Shown: positions 34,664 to 44,471, counted from the stretch's first letter. The stretch: DNA of 64,000 nucleotides from Polaribacter pectinis (GCF_014352875.1 NZ_CP060695.1:651501-715500); one strand, 5' to 3'. Program-made: numbers and translations. Notes: generated from the letters alone by a model not told the origin.

Positions 34664-34765
34664 GTAATATAAATATATTTTCTAATCCAAAACATTTATA
34701 AACAAACCCAACTTTTTATTTCCTAACAATTAAACTTTGATTATTTTTATCAAAATTTAGTTTTC

Positions 34766-36337
34766 ATGAGTAAGCAGGAAGAATTTTTTGAATTCATTAA
34801 TGAGGGTTATAAAACCAAAGGAGATTTTATAGAATTAGGTGCAGCAATGTTAGGAGAAGAAACCATAACAGATGCCATTGTAAAAATTCCTTTAAAAACC
34901 TTAAATAGACATGGTTTAATAGCTGGCGCAACAGGAACAGGAAAAACAAAAACACTACAAGTTTTAGCGGAAAATTTATCAGAAAAAGGAATTCCTGTGC
35001 TATTAATGGACATTAAAGGAGATCTTTCTGGTTTGGCGCAGCCAAGTCCTGGACACGCAAAAATTGATGAACGTCATGCAAAAATTGGTTTCCCTTTTGA
35101 AGCTAAAAAGTTCCCAATAGAAATTTTAACAATTTCTGAACAAGATGGAACAAAAATGCGTGCAACTATATCAGAGTTTGGTCCAGTTTTATTATCAAGA
35201 ATTTTAGATTTGTCTGAAACGCAAAGTGGAATTGTAGCTATTATATTTAAATATTGCGACGATAATAAGTTACCACTTTTGGATATAAAAGATTTCAAAA
35301 AAGTTCTGCATTATGTTACCAACGAAGGTAAAGAAGAAATTCAGAATGAATATGGACGAATCTCATCTTCTTCTACAGGGGCAATTCTGCGTAAAATTAT
35401 AGAAATAGAACAACAAGGAGGAGATTTATTTTTTGGTGAAAAATCTTTCGAAGTAGAAGATTTAACTAGAGTAGACGAAAACGGAAGAGGAATTATTTCT
35501 GTGTTGCGTTTAACAGATATTCAAGACAAACCAAAATTGTTCTCTACATTTATGTTGCAATTATTGGCAGAAGTATATGAAACTTTTCCAGAACAAGGAG
35601 ATTCAGGAAGACCAGAATTAATCATTTTTATAGATGAAGCACATTTGGTTTTCGAAGAAGCTTCAAAAGCACTATTAAACCAAATAGAAAGTATTGTAAA
35701 ACTGATTCGTTCTAAAGGAATTGGCTTGTATTTTGTAACTCAAAACCCAAAAGATGTTCCAGAAGATATTTTAGCACAATTAGGTTTAAAAGTGCAACAT
35801 GCATTAAGAGCATTTACTGCAAAAGATAGAAAAGCGATTAAGTTGGCTGCAGAAAATTACCCAAGTTCAGATTATTACGACACTAAAGATGTTTTAACAA
35901 AATTAGGAATTGGAGAAGCATTTGTTTCCGTTTTAAACGAAAAAGGAATTCCAACACCTTTAGCAAGAACTATGTTGCGTGCACCAATGAGTAGAATGGA
36001 TGTACTTACAGAAAAAGAAATAAGTCAGGTTATAAATAATTCTAGATTAACACATAAATACAATCAAGAATTAGATAGAGAAAGTGCCTACGAAATGCTA
36101 AACTCAAAAATTGATAAAATAAATTTAGCAGAAGAAAAAGCTATTAAAAAAGCTGCAGAAGAAAAAGAAAAAGAGAAGAGAGCAAAAGAAAGAGAAGCAG
36201 AAAAACAAAGAGAAGAAAAAGCAACAAGAAGAACGTATTCTAGAAGAAGTACAAGACAAAATCCAATAGTTAAAGTGCTTACAAGTGCAACTTTTATTAG
36301 AGCGGCATTCGGCATATTAAAGAAAGTTTTAAAATAA
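34766..36337 (+). CDS. HerA-like helicase/ATPase (DUF853)
   Basis: 523 aa. Walker A GATGTGKT (54-61), Walker B/DEAH at LIIFIDEAHLVFEEAS (286-300), and an arginine-rich LYFVTQNPKDVP region. The C-terminal 440-490 is a charged coiled coil. The HerA/FtsK-type fold is supported by these motifs. The family is widely conserved but its job is not known. Single gene; the lipoprotein gene follows after 48 bp. Confidence 0.85.
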   Translation: MSKQEEFFEFINEGYKTKGDFIELGAAMLGEETITDAIVKIPLKTLNRHGLIAGATGTGKTKTLQVLAENLSEKGIPVLLMDIKGDLSGLAQPSPGHAKIDERHAKIGFPFEAKKFPIEILTISEQDGTKMRATISEFGPVLLSRILDLSETQSGIVAIIFKYCDDNKLPLLDIKDFKKVLHYVTNEGKEEIQNEYGRISSSSTGAILRKIIEIEQQGGDLFFGEKSFEVEDLTRVDENGRGIISVLRLTDIQDKPKLFSTFMLQLLAEVYETFPEQGDSGRPELIIFIDEAHLVFEEASKALLNQIESIVKLIRSKGIGLYFVTQNPKDVPEDILAQLGLKVQHALRAFTAKDRKAIKLAAENYPSSDYYDTKDVLTKLGIGEAFVSVLNEKGIPTPLARTMLRAPMSRMDVLTEKEISQVINNSRLTHKYNQELDRESAYEMLNSKIDKINLAEEKAIKKAAEEKEKEKRAKEREAEKQREEKATRRTYSRRSTRQNPIVKVLTSATFIRAAFGILKKVLK

Positions 36338-36385
36338 CAAATTAGTAAAAAGAACGTTTAATAAACGTATTTAAACCAAACAAAA

Positions 36386-36949
36386 ATGATTAAAAAAAAC
36401 GCTTTTAGAGCAATATTAGTTGTATTTACATTAGTATTAGTAAGTTGTAGTAATAATGATAAATTTAAAATTGAAAAAGGAAAAGTTGGTCCTTTAACAC
36501 AAAAAACAACAATGTTAGAATTAGATAATATTTTTAAGAATGATTCTATTGTAAAAAATTTAAGTGAAGGAGCTTTGGGAGACAATTATTTTCAAGATGA
36601 TGATGAGTATTTAATCTACGAAAAAGGAGGGAAGCATTTATTAACAATAATGCCTAAAGAACAATTAGATTCTACTTCAACTATAAAAAGTATCGAAATT
36701 CATGATGCACGTTTTAAAACAACTTCAGACATTCATTTAGGTTCAACTTTTGCTGAAATTAATTTGGTAAATAAGCCAAGAGTAGAAACTACTTTGTCTT
36801 CAGTAACTTTATTTTTAGACGATATAAATGCAACAATTGCTATTGATAAGGAAGAATTAGGGTTAAAAAATTTAAGTCCTCAAAAAGTTACATTAGAGCA
36901 GATTCCAGATTTAGCAAAAATGAAATCTTTTGTAGTTTGGTTTAATTAG
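36386..36949 (+). CDS. Predicted lipoprotein, unknown function
   Basis: 187 aa. Lipoprotein signal with Cys22 (TLVLVSC). The rest is a mixed alpha/beta fold with no motif I know. It ends right before a palindromic element. Confidence 0.65.
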   Translation: MIKKNAFRAILVVFTLVLVSCSNNDKFKIEKGKVGPLTQKTTMLELDNIFKNDSIVKNLSEGALGDNYFQDDDEYLIYEKGGKHLLTIMPKEQLDSTSTIKSIEIHDARFKTTSDIHLGSTFAEINLVNKPRVETTLSSVTLFLDDINATIAIDKEELGLKNLSPQKVTLEQIPDLAKMKSFVVWFN

Positions 36950-37044
36950 GGCATATTGCGTAAAACGCAACCGCGCTTTTCGCTGTATCTTTTTAGTGAA
37001 AAACTAAAAAGGATGTCGCTTCAATTGCTTACGCAGAATGTAAT
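36948..37044. repeat. Intergenic palindromic element (about 95 bp)
   Basis: A central perfect stem, ATCTTTTTAGT and ACTAAAAAGGAT, with outer arms around TTGCGTAA and TTACGCAGAA. Its GC content is higher than the surrounding sequence. It looks like a mobile or dispersed flavobacterial intergenic repeat. Confidence 0.7.
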
Positions 37045-37101
37045 TCATTTTAATCAAGTAAGTGAAAAGGCATCTCAAAAAAGATTCTTAAATTAATTTA
37101 A

Positions 37102-37494
37102 TTGAAAATATACTCTATAGAAAATAGCGAAAGAGAAATTCTACAACCAAATTCTGAATTTGAAAGGAGAATAATTTTGCAATATTATTTAGATAACGAT
37201 ATTTTAATTAACAATAAAGAAAGAGAAATTCTACTTAAATGTACAGTTTCAGAACCAGAATCTATTGGAATAATTGGTTGTTTATTAAAAGATAAAAATC
37301 ATATAAACATATTAAGGTTAGCAATTGGCGCTAAAAATAAATCTAATAAAAAATTAGCAAAAAAATCTATTTCATATTTTACACAAAATGAATTAGAAAA
37401 TGCAGATAATTTTTATTCATTTGAAAAAGATTTTGATCTTTTTAATGAAATTGAAAGAGTTGTAGAAAGAGAGTATAATGTTTTATATTATTAA
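37102..37494 (+). CDS. Hypothetical protein
   Basis: 130 aa, TTG start. Charged, soluble, no motif. The DNA has normal codon use. It lies 3 bp before the cupin gene, and the two are probably cotranscribed. I do not recognise a family. Confidence 0.55.
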   Translation: MKIYSIENSEREILQPNSEFERRIILQYYLDNDILINNKEREILLKCTVSEPESIGIIGCLLKDKNHINILRLAIGAKNKSNKKLAKKSISYFTQNELENADNFYSFEKDFDLFNEIERVVEREYNVLYY

Positions 37495-37497
37495 ATA

Positions 37498-37863
37498 ATG
37501 AAAAAATACACAATTCAGAAATCACCATTTATTGTTCCAACAACAGATGGTAAGTTAATAGAAGAACATTTTGGGAATGCAACTGATAAAAACACGCAAA
37601 TAAGTATTGCTCACATGGTTGCACCATCTGGTTGGAGTGAGCCTTTTCAAACTCCAGAATTCGAAGAGTATACTTATATCATTAAAGGTAAAAAACAATT
37701 TATTATAGAAGGAGAAACAGTAGTTTTAGAAGCTGGACAATCCATAAGAATAGAAAAAAATACGAGAGTCCAATACTCCAATCCTTTTGAAGAGAAATGT
37801 GAATACCTTGCTATTTGTTTGCCAGCTTTTTCAATGGATTTGGTAAATAGAGAAGAAATATAA
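37498..37863 (+). CDS. Cupin-domain protein
   Basis: 121 aa. Two cupin motifs: EYTYIIKGKKQFIIEGETVVLEAGQSI and, earlier, HMVAPSGWSEPFQTPEFEEY. The metal-binding His set is not complete in motif 1, so the protein may bind a ligand rather than catalyse. It is linked to the preceding hypothetical gene. Confidence 0.75.
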   Translation: MKKYTIQKSPFIVPTTDGKLIEEHFGNATDKNTQISIAHMVAPSGWSEPFQTPEFEEYTYIIKGKKQFIIEGETVVLEAGQSIRIEKNTRVQYSNPFEEKCEYLAICLPAFSMDLVNREEI

Positions 37864-37949
37864 ATACGTTAATTTTATCATAAATAAAGTATTTTATAGT
37901 ACTTATCTTGTTGGTTTTACTAAATTTCTACAACAAAAATCAACAATTT

Positions 37950-38531
37950 ATGAAACTTCAAACCATTTTATTGATCTTTTTTTGCATGTCTTTTTTTTCG
38001 ATTTTATCCCAAGAAAAAGAAAATTTTACTTTTGAAACTTCAAAAGAAAATCCTTTTGGTAAATACAACCCTGAAGCTCCTAAACAACTCCTAGATTACA
38101 AAGATTTAATAGGCGAATGCAATTGCATATCAGAATCTAGAAACCCAGATGGTACTTGGGCAAAACCTACAAAAATGATTTGGAGTTGGAAATATATTAT
38201 GAACGGAACTGCTGTACAAGATGAAACCTTAAAGGAAGATGGAATACATTCTGGAAGCATTCGTCAATATAACAAGGATAGTCTGCATTGGAATGTTCAT
38301 TATTATTCTTCAGCAAATATTTCATCAACTTTATCAGTTTGGAATGGGAATAAGAATAAAGAAGGAAAAATAGTTTTGTATAAGAAGCAAAAAGCTCCAA
38401 ATGGCGCTGAAGGTTTTTCTAGACTTACTTTTTATGACATTGATAAAAAAGGCTACAAATGGATTGGAGAATGGGTTGATAAATCAGAGAAAATAGTTTT
38501 TCCTTTTTGGAAAATTTCTTGTGTAAAATAG
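37950..38531 (+). CDS. Exported protein of unknown function
   Basis: 193 aa from the ATG at 37950, which gives a good signal peptide (LLIFFCMSFFSILSQ). An upstream in-frame TTG at 37908 would add a non-signal leader and is unlikely. Trp-rich mature part (WAKPTKMIWSWKYIMNGTAVQDE, then YKWIGEWVD). The sequence resembles DUF1579-like proteins; this is uncertain. Confidence 0.6.
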   Translation: MKLQTILLIFFCMSFFSILSQEKENFTFETSKENPFGKYNPEAPKQLLDYKDLIGECNCISESRNPDGTWAKPTKMIWSWKYIMNGTAVQDETLKEDGIHSGSIRQYNKDSLHWNVHYYSSANISSTLSVWNGNKNKEGKIVLYKKQKAPNGAEGFSRLTFYDIDKKGYKWIGEWVDKSEKIVFPFWKISCVK

Positions 38532-38607
38532 GTTATGAGTTAATTAAAAATTTAATAATTATAGTTTTATATTCTATTAATCTATAAATTGCCTTAAAAT
38601 TCATTAA

Positions 38608-39639
38608 ATGAAAGCCACTATTGCTCCAAGAACTATAAGACAAATATTTGTTTTATTATTAATTCTTTTTATTGCTGTATTAATTTTTAGAGAGTTAATG
38701 CCATATTTATCTGGTGTTTTAGGCGCAATAACCATATATGTTCTTTTAAGAAGATGGATGGTTCTTTTAGTGAAAAAAAAATGGAGCCCAGATTTGGCAG
38801 CGGCTTTTTTAATGTTGCTTTCCTTTGTTTGTATATTATTACCTGTTGCAGGAATTCTTATTATGTTAGGTAACAAAATTGGAGATGCTGTAACAAATTC
38901 AGAACAAGTAGTAGAAGCTTTTAAAAGTCAAATGGGTATTATAGAAGGTAAAATTGGTTTCGATATTACGTCTAGCATAGATGTTTCTGAAATTTCTACT
39001 TGGATTACCAATAATTTACAAGGTTTTGCAGGAAGTACTTTCAATATTTTTATAGCAATTGGTTTAATGTACTTTATGTTATATTATATGTTAACAAATC
39101 GTTCTGAATTAAGAAATTCATTATACGAATACATACCAATTAGTGAAAAGAACCTAAAAATTATAGGAACAGAATCTCAAGCAATGGTTCGTTCTAATGC
39201 AATTGGTATTCCTTTAGTAGCTATTGCACAAGGAATAATTGCTTTGATAGGTTTTTTAATTTTTGGTATTACAGATCCTTTTTTCTGGTTTGTAATTGTA
39301 ACAGTAGGTTCTATGATTCCGTTTGTAGGAACTTTAATAGGAATCTTACCAGTTTTTATCTTAACACTTTCTACAGGAAGCGAATTTTCTGCTTGGGGAA
39401 TTTTAATTTATGGTTTGGTAGTTGTAGGTTCTACAGACAATATTATAAGATTATTTGTTCTAAAAAAATTAGATAATGTACATCCTTTAATAACGTTAAT
39501 TGGAGTAATTGTAGGAGTTCCTTTATTTGGATTTATTGGGCTAATTTTTGGACCTCTATTAATAAGTTTGTTTTTGGTAATTGTAAGGATTTACAAAAAA
39601 GAATTCGGAGCAAAAAAAGACAGAAAAGCCGTTTTATAA
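38608..39639 (+). CDS. AI-2E-family transporter (PerM-like)
   Basis: 343 aa with about eight membrane helices. The AI-2E pattern includes GLMYFMLYYMLTNR and FWFVIVTVGSMIPFVGTLIGILPVF, and PLITLIGVIVGVPLFGFIGLIFGPLLIS at the end. Substrates differ within the family; nothing here shows a signalling role. It is convergent with the YitT gene. Confidence 0.88.
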   Translation: MKATIAPRTIRQIFVLLLILFIAVLIFRELMPYLSGVLGAITIYVLLRRWMVLLVKKKWSPDLAAAFLMLLSFVCILLPVAGILIMLGNKIGDAVTNSEQVVEAFKSQMGIIEGKIGFDITSSIDVSEISTWITNNLQGFAGSTFNIFIAIGLMYFMLYYMLTNRSELRNSLYEYIPISEKNLKIIGTESQAMVRSNAIGIPLVAIAQGIIALIGFLIFGITDPFFWFVIVTVGSMIPFVGTLIGILPVFILTLSTGSEFSAWGILIYGLVVVGSTDNIIRLFVLKKLDNVHPLITLIGVIVGVPLFGFIGLIFGPLLISLFLVIVRIYKKEFGAKKDRKAVL

Positions 39640-39658
39640 AGATGATTATAAGCTAAAA

Positions 39659-40576
39659 TTAATGTTCATTTTTACTAACTTTAGCTTTAAATTTTTCTAA
39701 TTTTTTGTTTTTCTTTTTATCTATATAATGTCTTAAAACACCTCCTTTTACACTGTTTACATCAAATTCTACAATAAAAGCTTCAGGGTCTATTTTATGT
39801 ACTATTCTATACATTTTTTTAATATCGATTCTGTTTATTATGGAATGAATAATATCAAAATCTTCTGTTTTACCTTTGCTACCAAAACCAGAAGAACCTT
39901 TGTAAACCGTTAAACCTGTTCCTAATTCTTCTAAAATGGCAATTTTAATAAGGTTAAATTTTTTAGATACAATAGTTACACCAATAAAATCTTCGAAACC
40001 TTCTATAACAGTGTCTGTAACTTTTGCCGCAATAATGTAAGTAAGAATAGAGTAGAGCGCAACTTCTACAGAAACTACAAATGCGGTAATACTGAATAAA
40101 ATAATATTAAAGAATAGCACTATTTTTCCAATGCTTATTCCAAATTTATCGTTTAAATAAATCCCTAAAATTTCTGAACCATCTAAAACAGAACCATTTC
40201 TAATTGCAATACCAATACCAGAACCAACTAACAATCCACCAAATATGGATATTAATAACTTATCTTCTGTAATGGTTTGAAAGTTTTCAAAATGTATTAA
40301 TAAAGCAACACCTAAAATACTGATAATAGATTTTACAACAATTCTTTTAGATACGGTAAAAAAACCCAGCACTAAAAATGGAATACTAAAAAGAACTAAT
40401 AAGTATGACATATTTATATCTACTTGTGTTCTAACTAAAAGTGCAATACCTGTTACGCCACCATCTAAAAATCCATTAGGTAATAAAAATGCTTTTAAAC
40501 CTAAACTTGTTAAAAGTATTCCTATTAATATTTGAAAATATTCAGATAAATAATTTGCACTTTCTTTGTTGTCCAT
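39659..40576 (-). CDS. YitT-family membrane protein with C-terminal DUF2179
   Basis: 305 aa. About six helices (14-190, GLKAFLLPNGFLDGGVTGIALL and GSGIGIAIRNGSVLDGSEIL), and a soluble C-terminal domain (210-285, KGSSGFGSKGKTEDFDIIHSIINR). The family is of unknown function. The gene follows folD by 3 bp. Confidence 0.88.
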   Translation of the reverse strand: MDNKESANYLSEYFQILIGILLTSLGLKAFLLPNGFLDGGVTGIALLVRTQVDINMSYLLVLFSIPFLVLGFFTVSKRIVVKSIISILGVALLIHFENFQTITEDKLLISIFGGLLVGSGIGIAIRNGSVLDGSEILGIYLNDKFGISIGKIVLFFNIILFSITAFVVSVEVALYSILTYIIAAKVTDTVIEGFEDFIGVTIVSKKFNLIKIAILEELGTGLTVYKGSSGFGSKGKTEDFDIIHSIINRIDIKKMYRIVHKIDPEAFIVEFDVNSVKGGVLRHYIDKKKNKKLEKFKAKVSKNEH

Positions 40577-40579
40577 ATT

Positions 40580-41455
40580 TTAGTTTCTTCTTTGGCAAGC
40601 TAAAAGAGTGTTTTTTAGTAGCATTGCAATTGTCATAGGGCCAACTCCACCAGGAACAGGAGTGATAAAAGCAGATTTTTCTGCTACTTCATTAAAAGCA
40701 ACATCTCCAACTAATCTATATCCGTTTTTCTTGCTAGAATCTGCCATTCTTGTAATACCAACATCAATAATAGTTACATTATCTTTAACCATATCTGCTT
40801 TTACAAATTCTGGAATTCCAATTGCGGCAACTATAATATCTGCTTTTAAAGTAAATTCTTTTAAATTTTTAGTTCTACTGTGGCACATAGCAACAGTTGC
40901 GTTACCAACCTTTCTTTTTTGAGATAATAAAATACTCATTGGGCTACCAACAATATGACTTCTACCTAAAACAACAACATGTTTTCCTGAAGTTTCAACA
41001 TTATATCTGTCCAATAATTCTAAAATTCCAAAAGGCGTTGCAGAAATAAATGTAGGTAAATTTAATGCCATTTTTCCAACATTTGTTGGATGAAATCCAT
41101 CCACATCTTTTTCTGGATCTACAGCCATTAATACTTTTTGCTCATCTATATGTTTTGGTAATGGAAGTTGTACAATAAAACCATCAATATCATTATCAAT
41201 ATTTAAAATGGCAATTTCATTTAATAATTCTTCTTCTGTTGTTTCTTCTGGTAATCTTATTAATGTAGACTCAAAACCAACACGTTCACAAGCTTTTACT
41301 TTAGCATTTACATAAGTAATACTTGCTCCATCATTACCAACTATTATTGCTGCTAAATGTGGTGTTCTTTTATCGTTATTTTTTAATTCTCTAACTTCTA
41401 AAGCAATTTCTTCTTTAATATCCGCAGCTGTTTTTTTTCCGTCTAATAAAATCAT
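40580..41455 (-). CDS. folD: Methylenetetrahydrofolate dehydrogenase/cyclohydrolase
   Basis: 291 aa. FolD motifs: [14 protein letters not shown] (with the catalytic Lys), [27 protein letters not shown], and [16 protein letters not shown]. It makes 10-formyl-THF for purine and formyl-methionine synthesis. It lies upstream of the YitT gene, with the ffh terminator before it. Confidence 0.95.
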   Translation of the reverse strand: MILLDGKKTAADIKEEIALEVRELKNNDKRTPHLAAIIVGNDGASITYVNAKVKACERVGFESTLIRLPEETTEEELLNEIAILNIDNDIDGFIVQLPLPKHIDEQKVLMAVDPEKDVDGFHPTNVGKMALNLPTFISATPFGILELLDRYNVETSGKHVVVLGRSHIVGSPMSILLSQKRKVGNATVAMCHSRTKNLKEFTLKADIIVAAIGIPEFVKADMVKDNVTIIDVGITRMADSSKKNGYRLVGDVAFNEVAEKSAFITPVPGGVGPMTIAMLLKNTLLACQRRN

Positions 41456-41492
41456 TTGTTAATAGTATAGTTGTGTGTTGTTGTATTTTGTT

Positions 41493-41526
41493 AAATAAAA
41501 AAGAGACAAACATTGTTTATCTCTTT
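41493..41526 (-). terminator. Rho-independent terminator after ffh
   Basis: Stem AAAGAGA with TCTCTTT, extended inside by AAACA with TGTTT (41500-41526). A T-run follows on the minus strand (41493-41500). Confidence 0.7.
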
Positions 41527-41532
41527 AAAATA

Positions 41533-42861
41533 TTATTTCATTCCTTTCATCATTTGCATCATCTTTTTGCCACCACCACCTTGCATCATTTTCATCATCT
41601 TGCTCATTTGGTTAAATTGCTTCATTAACTGGTTTACTTCATTAACAGAAGTTCCAGAACCTTTTGCAATTCTCTTTTTTCTACTTGCGTTTATACTTGT
41701 TGGTGTACTTCTTTCAGATGGAGTCATAGAATGAATTATTGCTTCAATTCCTTTAAAAGCATCATCATCAATATCAACATCTTTCATTGCTTTTCCAGCT
41801 CCAGGAATCATGCCCATAAGGTCTTTCATGCTTCCCATTTTTTTAATTTGCTGAATCTGACTTAAGAAATCATCGAAACCAAATTGATTTTTGGCAATCT
41901 TTTTCTGTAATTTTCTAGCTTCTTCTTCGTCATATTGGTCTTGAGCTCTTTCAACAAGAGAAATAACATCTCCCATTCCAAGAATTCTGTCTGCCATTCT
42001 ATCTGGATGAAAAATATCAATAGCATCCATTTTTTCTCCTGTACCAATAAACTTAATAGGTTTATCAACCACAGATTTTATAGAAAGTGCAGCACCACCT
42101 CTTGTATCACCATCTAATTTTGTTAGAACAACTCCATCAAAATTTAAAATATCGTTAAAAGCTTTTGCAGTATTAACAGCATCTTGCCCTGTCATAGAAT
42201 CTACAACAAACAATGTTTCTTGTGGCTGTATTGCTTTATGAATGTTAGAAATTTCATTCATCATTTCTTCATCAACAGCCAAACGTCCGGCAGTATCTAT
42301 AATTACAACATTTTTACCATTAGCTTTGGCATGTTTTATTGCATTTTTAGAAATTTCTACAGGATTGTTATTACCAACTTCTGCATATACTTCAACACCA
42401 ATTTGTTCTCCAACAACTTGTAATTGATTAATTGCAGCAGGTCTATAGACATCACAACCAACCAAAAGTACTTGTTTTGCTTTTTTTGTTTTTAAGAAGT
42501 TAGCTAATTTACCAGAAAAAGTAGTTTTACCAGAACCTTGTAAACCAGACATTAAAATTACAGTTGGCGAACCACCTAAATTTACACCTACAGTTTCACC
42601 TCCCATTAATTCAGTTAGTTGATCTTTAACTAACTTTACCATTAATTGTCCTGGGTTTAATGTTGTTAAAACATCTTGACCAAGTGCTTCTGTTTGTACT
42701 TTTTTGGTAAATTCTTTGGCAATTTTAAAGTTAACATCGGCATCTAATAACGCTCTTCTAACTTCTTTTAAAGTTTCTGCAACGTTTACTTCTGTTATTC
42801 TACCATGCCCTTTTAAGGTGTGTAAGGCTTTATCTAACTTATCGCTTAAATTACTAAACAT
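41533..42861 (-). CDS. ffh: Signal recognition particle protein
   Basis: 442 aa. N domain 1-95; G domain with G1 GLQGSGKTTFSGKLA (about 109-123), DTAGR, and TKLDGD; and the Met-rich M domain at the C-terminus (KMMKMMQ, KKMMQMMKGMK) for signal-peptide and 4.5S RNA binding. It targets membrane proteins at the ribosome. It has its own promoter element and terminator. Confidence 0.96.
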   Translation of the reverse strand: MFSNLSDKLDKALHTLKGHGRITEVNVAETLKEVRRALLDADVNFKIAKEFTKKVQTEALGQDVLTTLNPGQLMVKLVKDQLTELMGGETVGVNLGGSPTVILMSGLQGSGKTTFSGKLANFLKTKKAKQVLLVGCDVYRPAAINQLQVVGEQIGVEVYAEVGNNNPVEISKNAIKHAKANGKNVVIIDTAGRLAVDEEMMNEISNIHKAIQPQETLFVVDSMTGQDAVNTAKAFNDILNFDGVVLTKLDGDTRGGAALSIKSVVDKPIKFIGTGEKMDAIDIFHPDRMADRILGMGDVISLVERAQDQYDEEEARKLQKKIAKNQFGFDDFLSQIQQIKKMGSMKDLMGMIPGAGKAMKDVDIDDDAFKGIEAIIHSMTPSERSTPTSINASRKKRIAKGSGTSVNEVNQLMKQFNQMSKMMKMMQGGGGKKMMQMMKGMK

Positions 42862-42886
42862 AATTTTGTGTTCTTTTTTGGAAGCA

Positions 42887-42894
42887 CAAATATA
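42887..42894 (-). promoter_or_regulatory. -7 promoter element TATATTTG for ffh
   Basis: On the minus strand TATATTTG matches TAnnTTTG, 26 bp upstream of the ffh ATG. A heptamer repeat lies at the place where the -33 element would be. Confidence 0.5.
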
Positions 42895-42898
42895 ATAA

Positions 42899-42926
42899 TT
42901 AGTGATTAGTTGTTAGTGATTAGTTG
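42899..42926. repeat. Heptamer tandem repeat TTAGTKR, four units
   Basis: TTAGTGA-TTAGTTG repeated twice without gaps (28 bp), just upstream of the ffh -7 element. Confidence 0.8.
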
Positions 42927-42935
42927 ATAGTTTTT

Positions 42936-43379
42936 TTAGTCTTTTGTCTTTAAAAATAGACTTGTAAAGAAGTTTATTAAATGTACAAATATCGAAAGTA
43001 GAAAAATTAGAAAAGAGAAAATAATAATAGTGCTAGAATTTGCAATATTATCTAAAAGAGTAGAGTTATTATTACCAAGTAACCAATTCCAATTATTTGA
43101 GGTTAATAAAAGCGTTAGAGCTATTGTTTGAAGAATTAAATGAATAATTGTTAACCATTTTTTCGAAGGTTTTTCTGCCCAAAAAAGTGAGAAATAGTTA
43201 ATGCCAATCATTGCAAAAAAAGTAGCTGAAAATAAATATAAATGATACTTTTCCATTACAAAGTATGTATTATAAATGTTAACATCAATTACTTTATCTC
43301 CACTTAAAAAAGCAATTATTATAAATACAGGAACTAACCCAAAGAAGAAAAGATGAGGTTTTGCAATAATTTTCTTCAT
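42936..43379 (-). CDS. Small membrane protein with a cytochrome-oxidase-subunit-I-like motif
   Basis: 147 aa with about four membrane helices. Residues 37-50 (NTYFVMEKYHLYLF) resemble DTYFVVAHFHYVL of haem-copper oxidase subunit I, the region with the haem ligands. His46 corresponds to the haem a ligand; Lys44 replaces the His that binds haem a3. It is far too short to be an oxidase. The first ten residues share a near-identical DNA segment with the next gene. Function unknown. Confidence 0.55.
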   Translation of the reverse strand: MKKIIAKPHLFFFGLVPVFIIIAFLSGDKVIDVNIYNTYFVMEKYHLYLFSATFFAMIGINYFSLFWAEKPSKKWLTIIHLILQTIALTLLLTSNNWNWLLGNNNSTLLDNIANSSTIIIFSFLIFLLSIFVHLINFFTSLFLKTKD

Positions 43380-43381
43380 TT

Positions 43382-43882
43382 TTAATTTTTATTTGGTACT
43401 CTAAACAAATACGTTTTATTATTAATTATTATTTTAATAGTATCTTTTTTAATTTTTCTTAAAGATTCTTTTGTTCCAACTATTTTATGAAAACGGAAAA
43501 TGTTATTTGTGTCTATTTCTTTTTTTAAATTAGAATGATAAGATGATTTAAGGATTAAATAATCTGAAGGGATTTTTATACTCTTTAAAATTCCAAATTT
43601 AGTTGAACTGATTTCAATATTATAATCATTTTTAGAAATTGAGTTTTTTGATAAAAAATTAAGATCAGCAATTAATATATTTCTTTTTTTATTTCCAAAA
43701 AAATGAATGTAACTTAAATAAACATCAATAGAATCATTTTTATATTTTATGATGCTGTTTTTATTTATATCTAAAACACTGTTTATTTCTTTGTATTTAT
43801 GTGATATTGCTTGTGGACAACCATATAACACTATTAAAAAAAATAATAAGAGATGTGGTTTAGCAATAATTTTCTTCACCAT
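43382..43882 (-). CDS. Predicted lipoprotein, unknown function
   Basis: 166 aa. The N-terminus MVKKIIAKPHLLLF is nearly the same as that of the preceding-coordinate membrane protein. Lipobox LYGC at about residue 22. The rest is a basic beta-rich region with no known motif. Its start overlaps the end of the DinB gene by 23 bp. Confidence 0.6.
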   Translation of the reverse strand: MVKKIIAKPHLLLFFLIVLYGCPQAISHKYKEINSVLDINKNSIIKYKNDSIDVYLSYIHFFGNKKRNILIADLNFLSKNSISKNDYNIEISSTKFGILKSIKIPSDYLILKSSYHSNLKKEIDTNNIFRFHKIVGTKESLRKIKKDTIKIIINNKTYLFRVPNKN

Positions 43883-44402
43883 AAGTTAAAGCTAATGTTT
43901 CTGTATGATGTTCTGTATGATGAGCAGTCCACATAATAATTTCTCTAATAGTCATCTTACCCATTAATGGATGTGGAATTAGCAAAGTATCCAAATTTAT
44001 GTCGCTTATTTTTTTAGTTTTATATTGTAGTTTTTTATTTTGGATTTGTAAACGTGTCAATAACCTTTCTCTTTCTTTTAAAGTTGGTTTTTTTAATTTT
44101 TGATTAAATACTCTTGCTCTGTCACTGTTTTCAAGTAATTTATTTTGATATTTTTTAGCGACAACCTCATAACTTCTAGTATCTCGATTGCAAGTACCGA
44201 ATTTATATTTTAAGAAAAACCTTGGGTAACTCAAAGCATTATTTAAAGCTTGTAAACTATCTACCAAATGCTGAATATGCTGACCAGTTGTCCATTTTCC
44301 ATCTGGACCTTTTTCCCAAATATCTTTTGGCTGATTTTCTAACCAATTAAATAATACTTTATGTTTTTCTTCTAGTAAACCAATAATTTCTTCTTTATCC
44401 AT
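43860..44402 (-). CDS. DinB-family metal-binding protein
   Basis: 180 aa. DinB-like four-helix pattern with the His ligands QHIQHLVD and TAHHTEHHTETL. The family includes thiol transferases of metal-dependent type and many of unknown role. It is the first gene of a leftward group of three overlapping or close genes. Confidence 0.8.
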   Translation of the reverse strand: MDKEEIIGLLEEKHKVLFNWLENQPKDIWEKGPDGKWTTGQHIQHLVDSLQALNNALSYPRFFLKYKFGTCNRDTRSYEVVAKKYQNKLLENSDRARVFNQKLKKPTLKERERLLTRLQIQNKKLQYKTKKISDINLDTLLIPHPLMGKMTIREIIMWTAHHTEHHTETLALTYGEENYC

Positions 44403-44471
44403 TAATTGTTTGATTAAAGTTTAAATATAAGGAAAATTTGATGCACTTAATCCATAAGAAATAAGCGCATT

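Noticed and set aside
34258..34695. Leftward reading frame of 145 codons opposite the GT2 gene
   Set aside because: It lies over a clear glycosyltransferase with DxD and GSR motifs on the other strand, and has no recognisable domain of its own.
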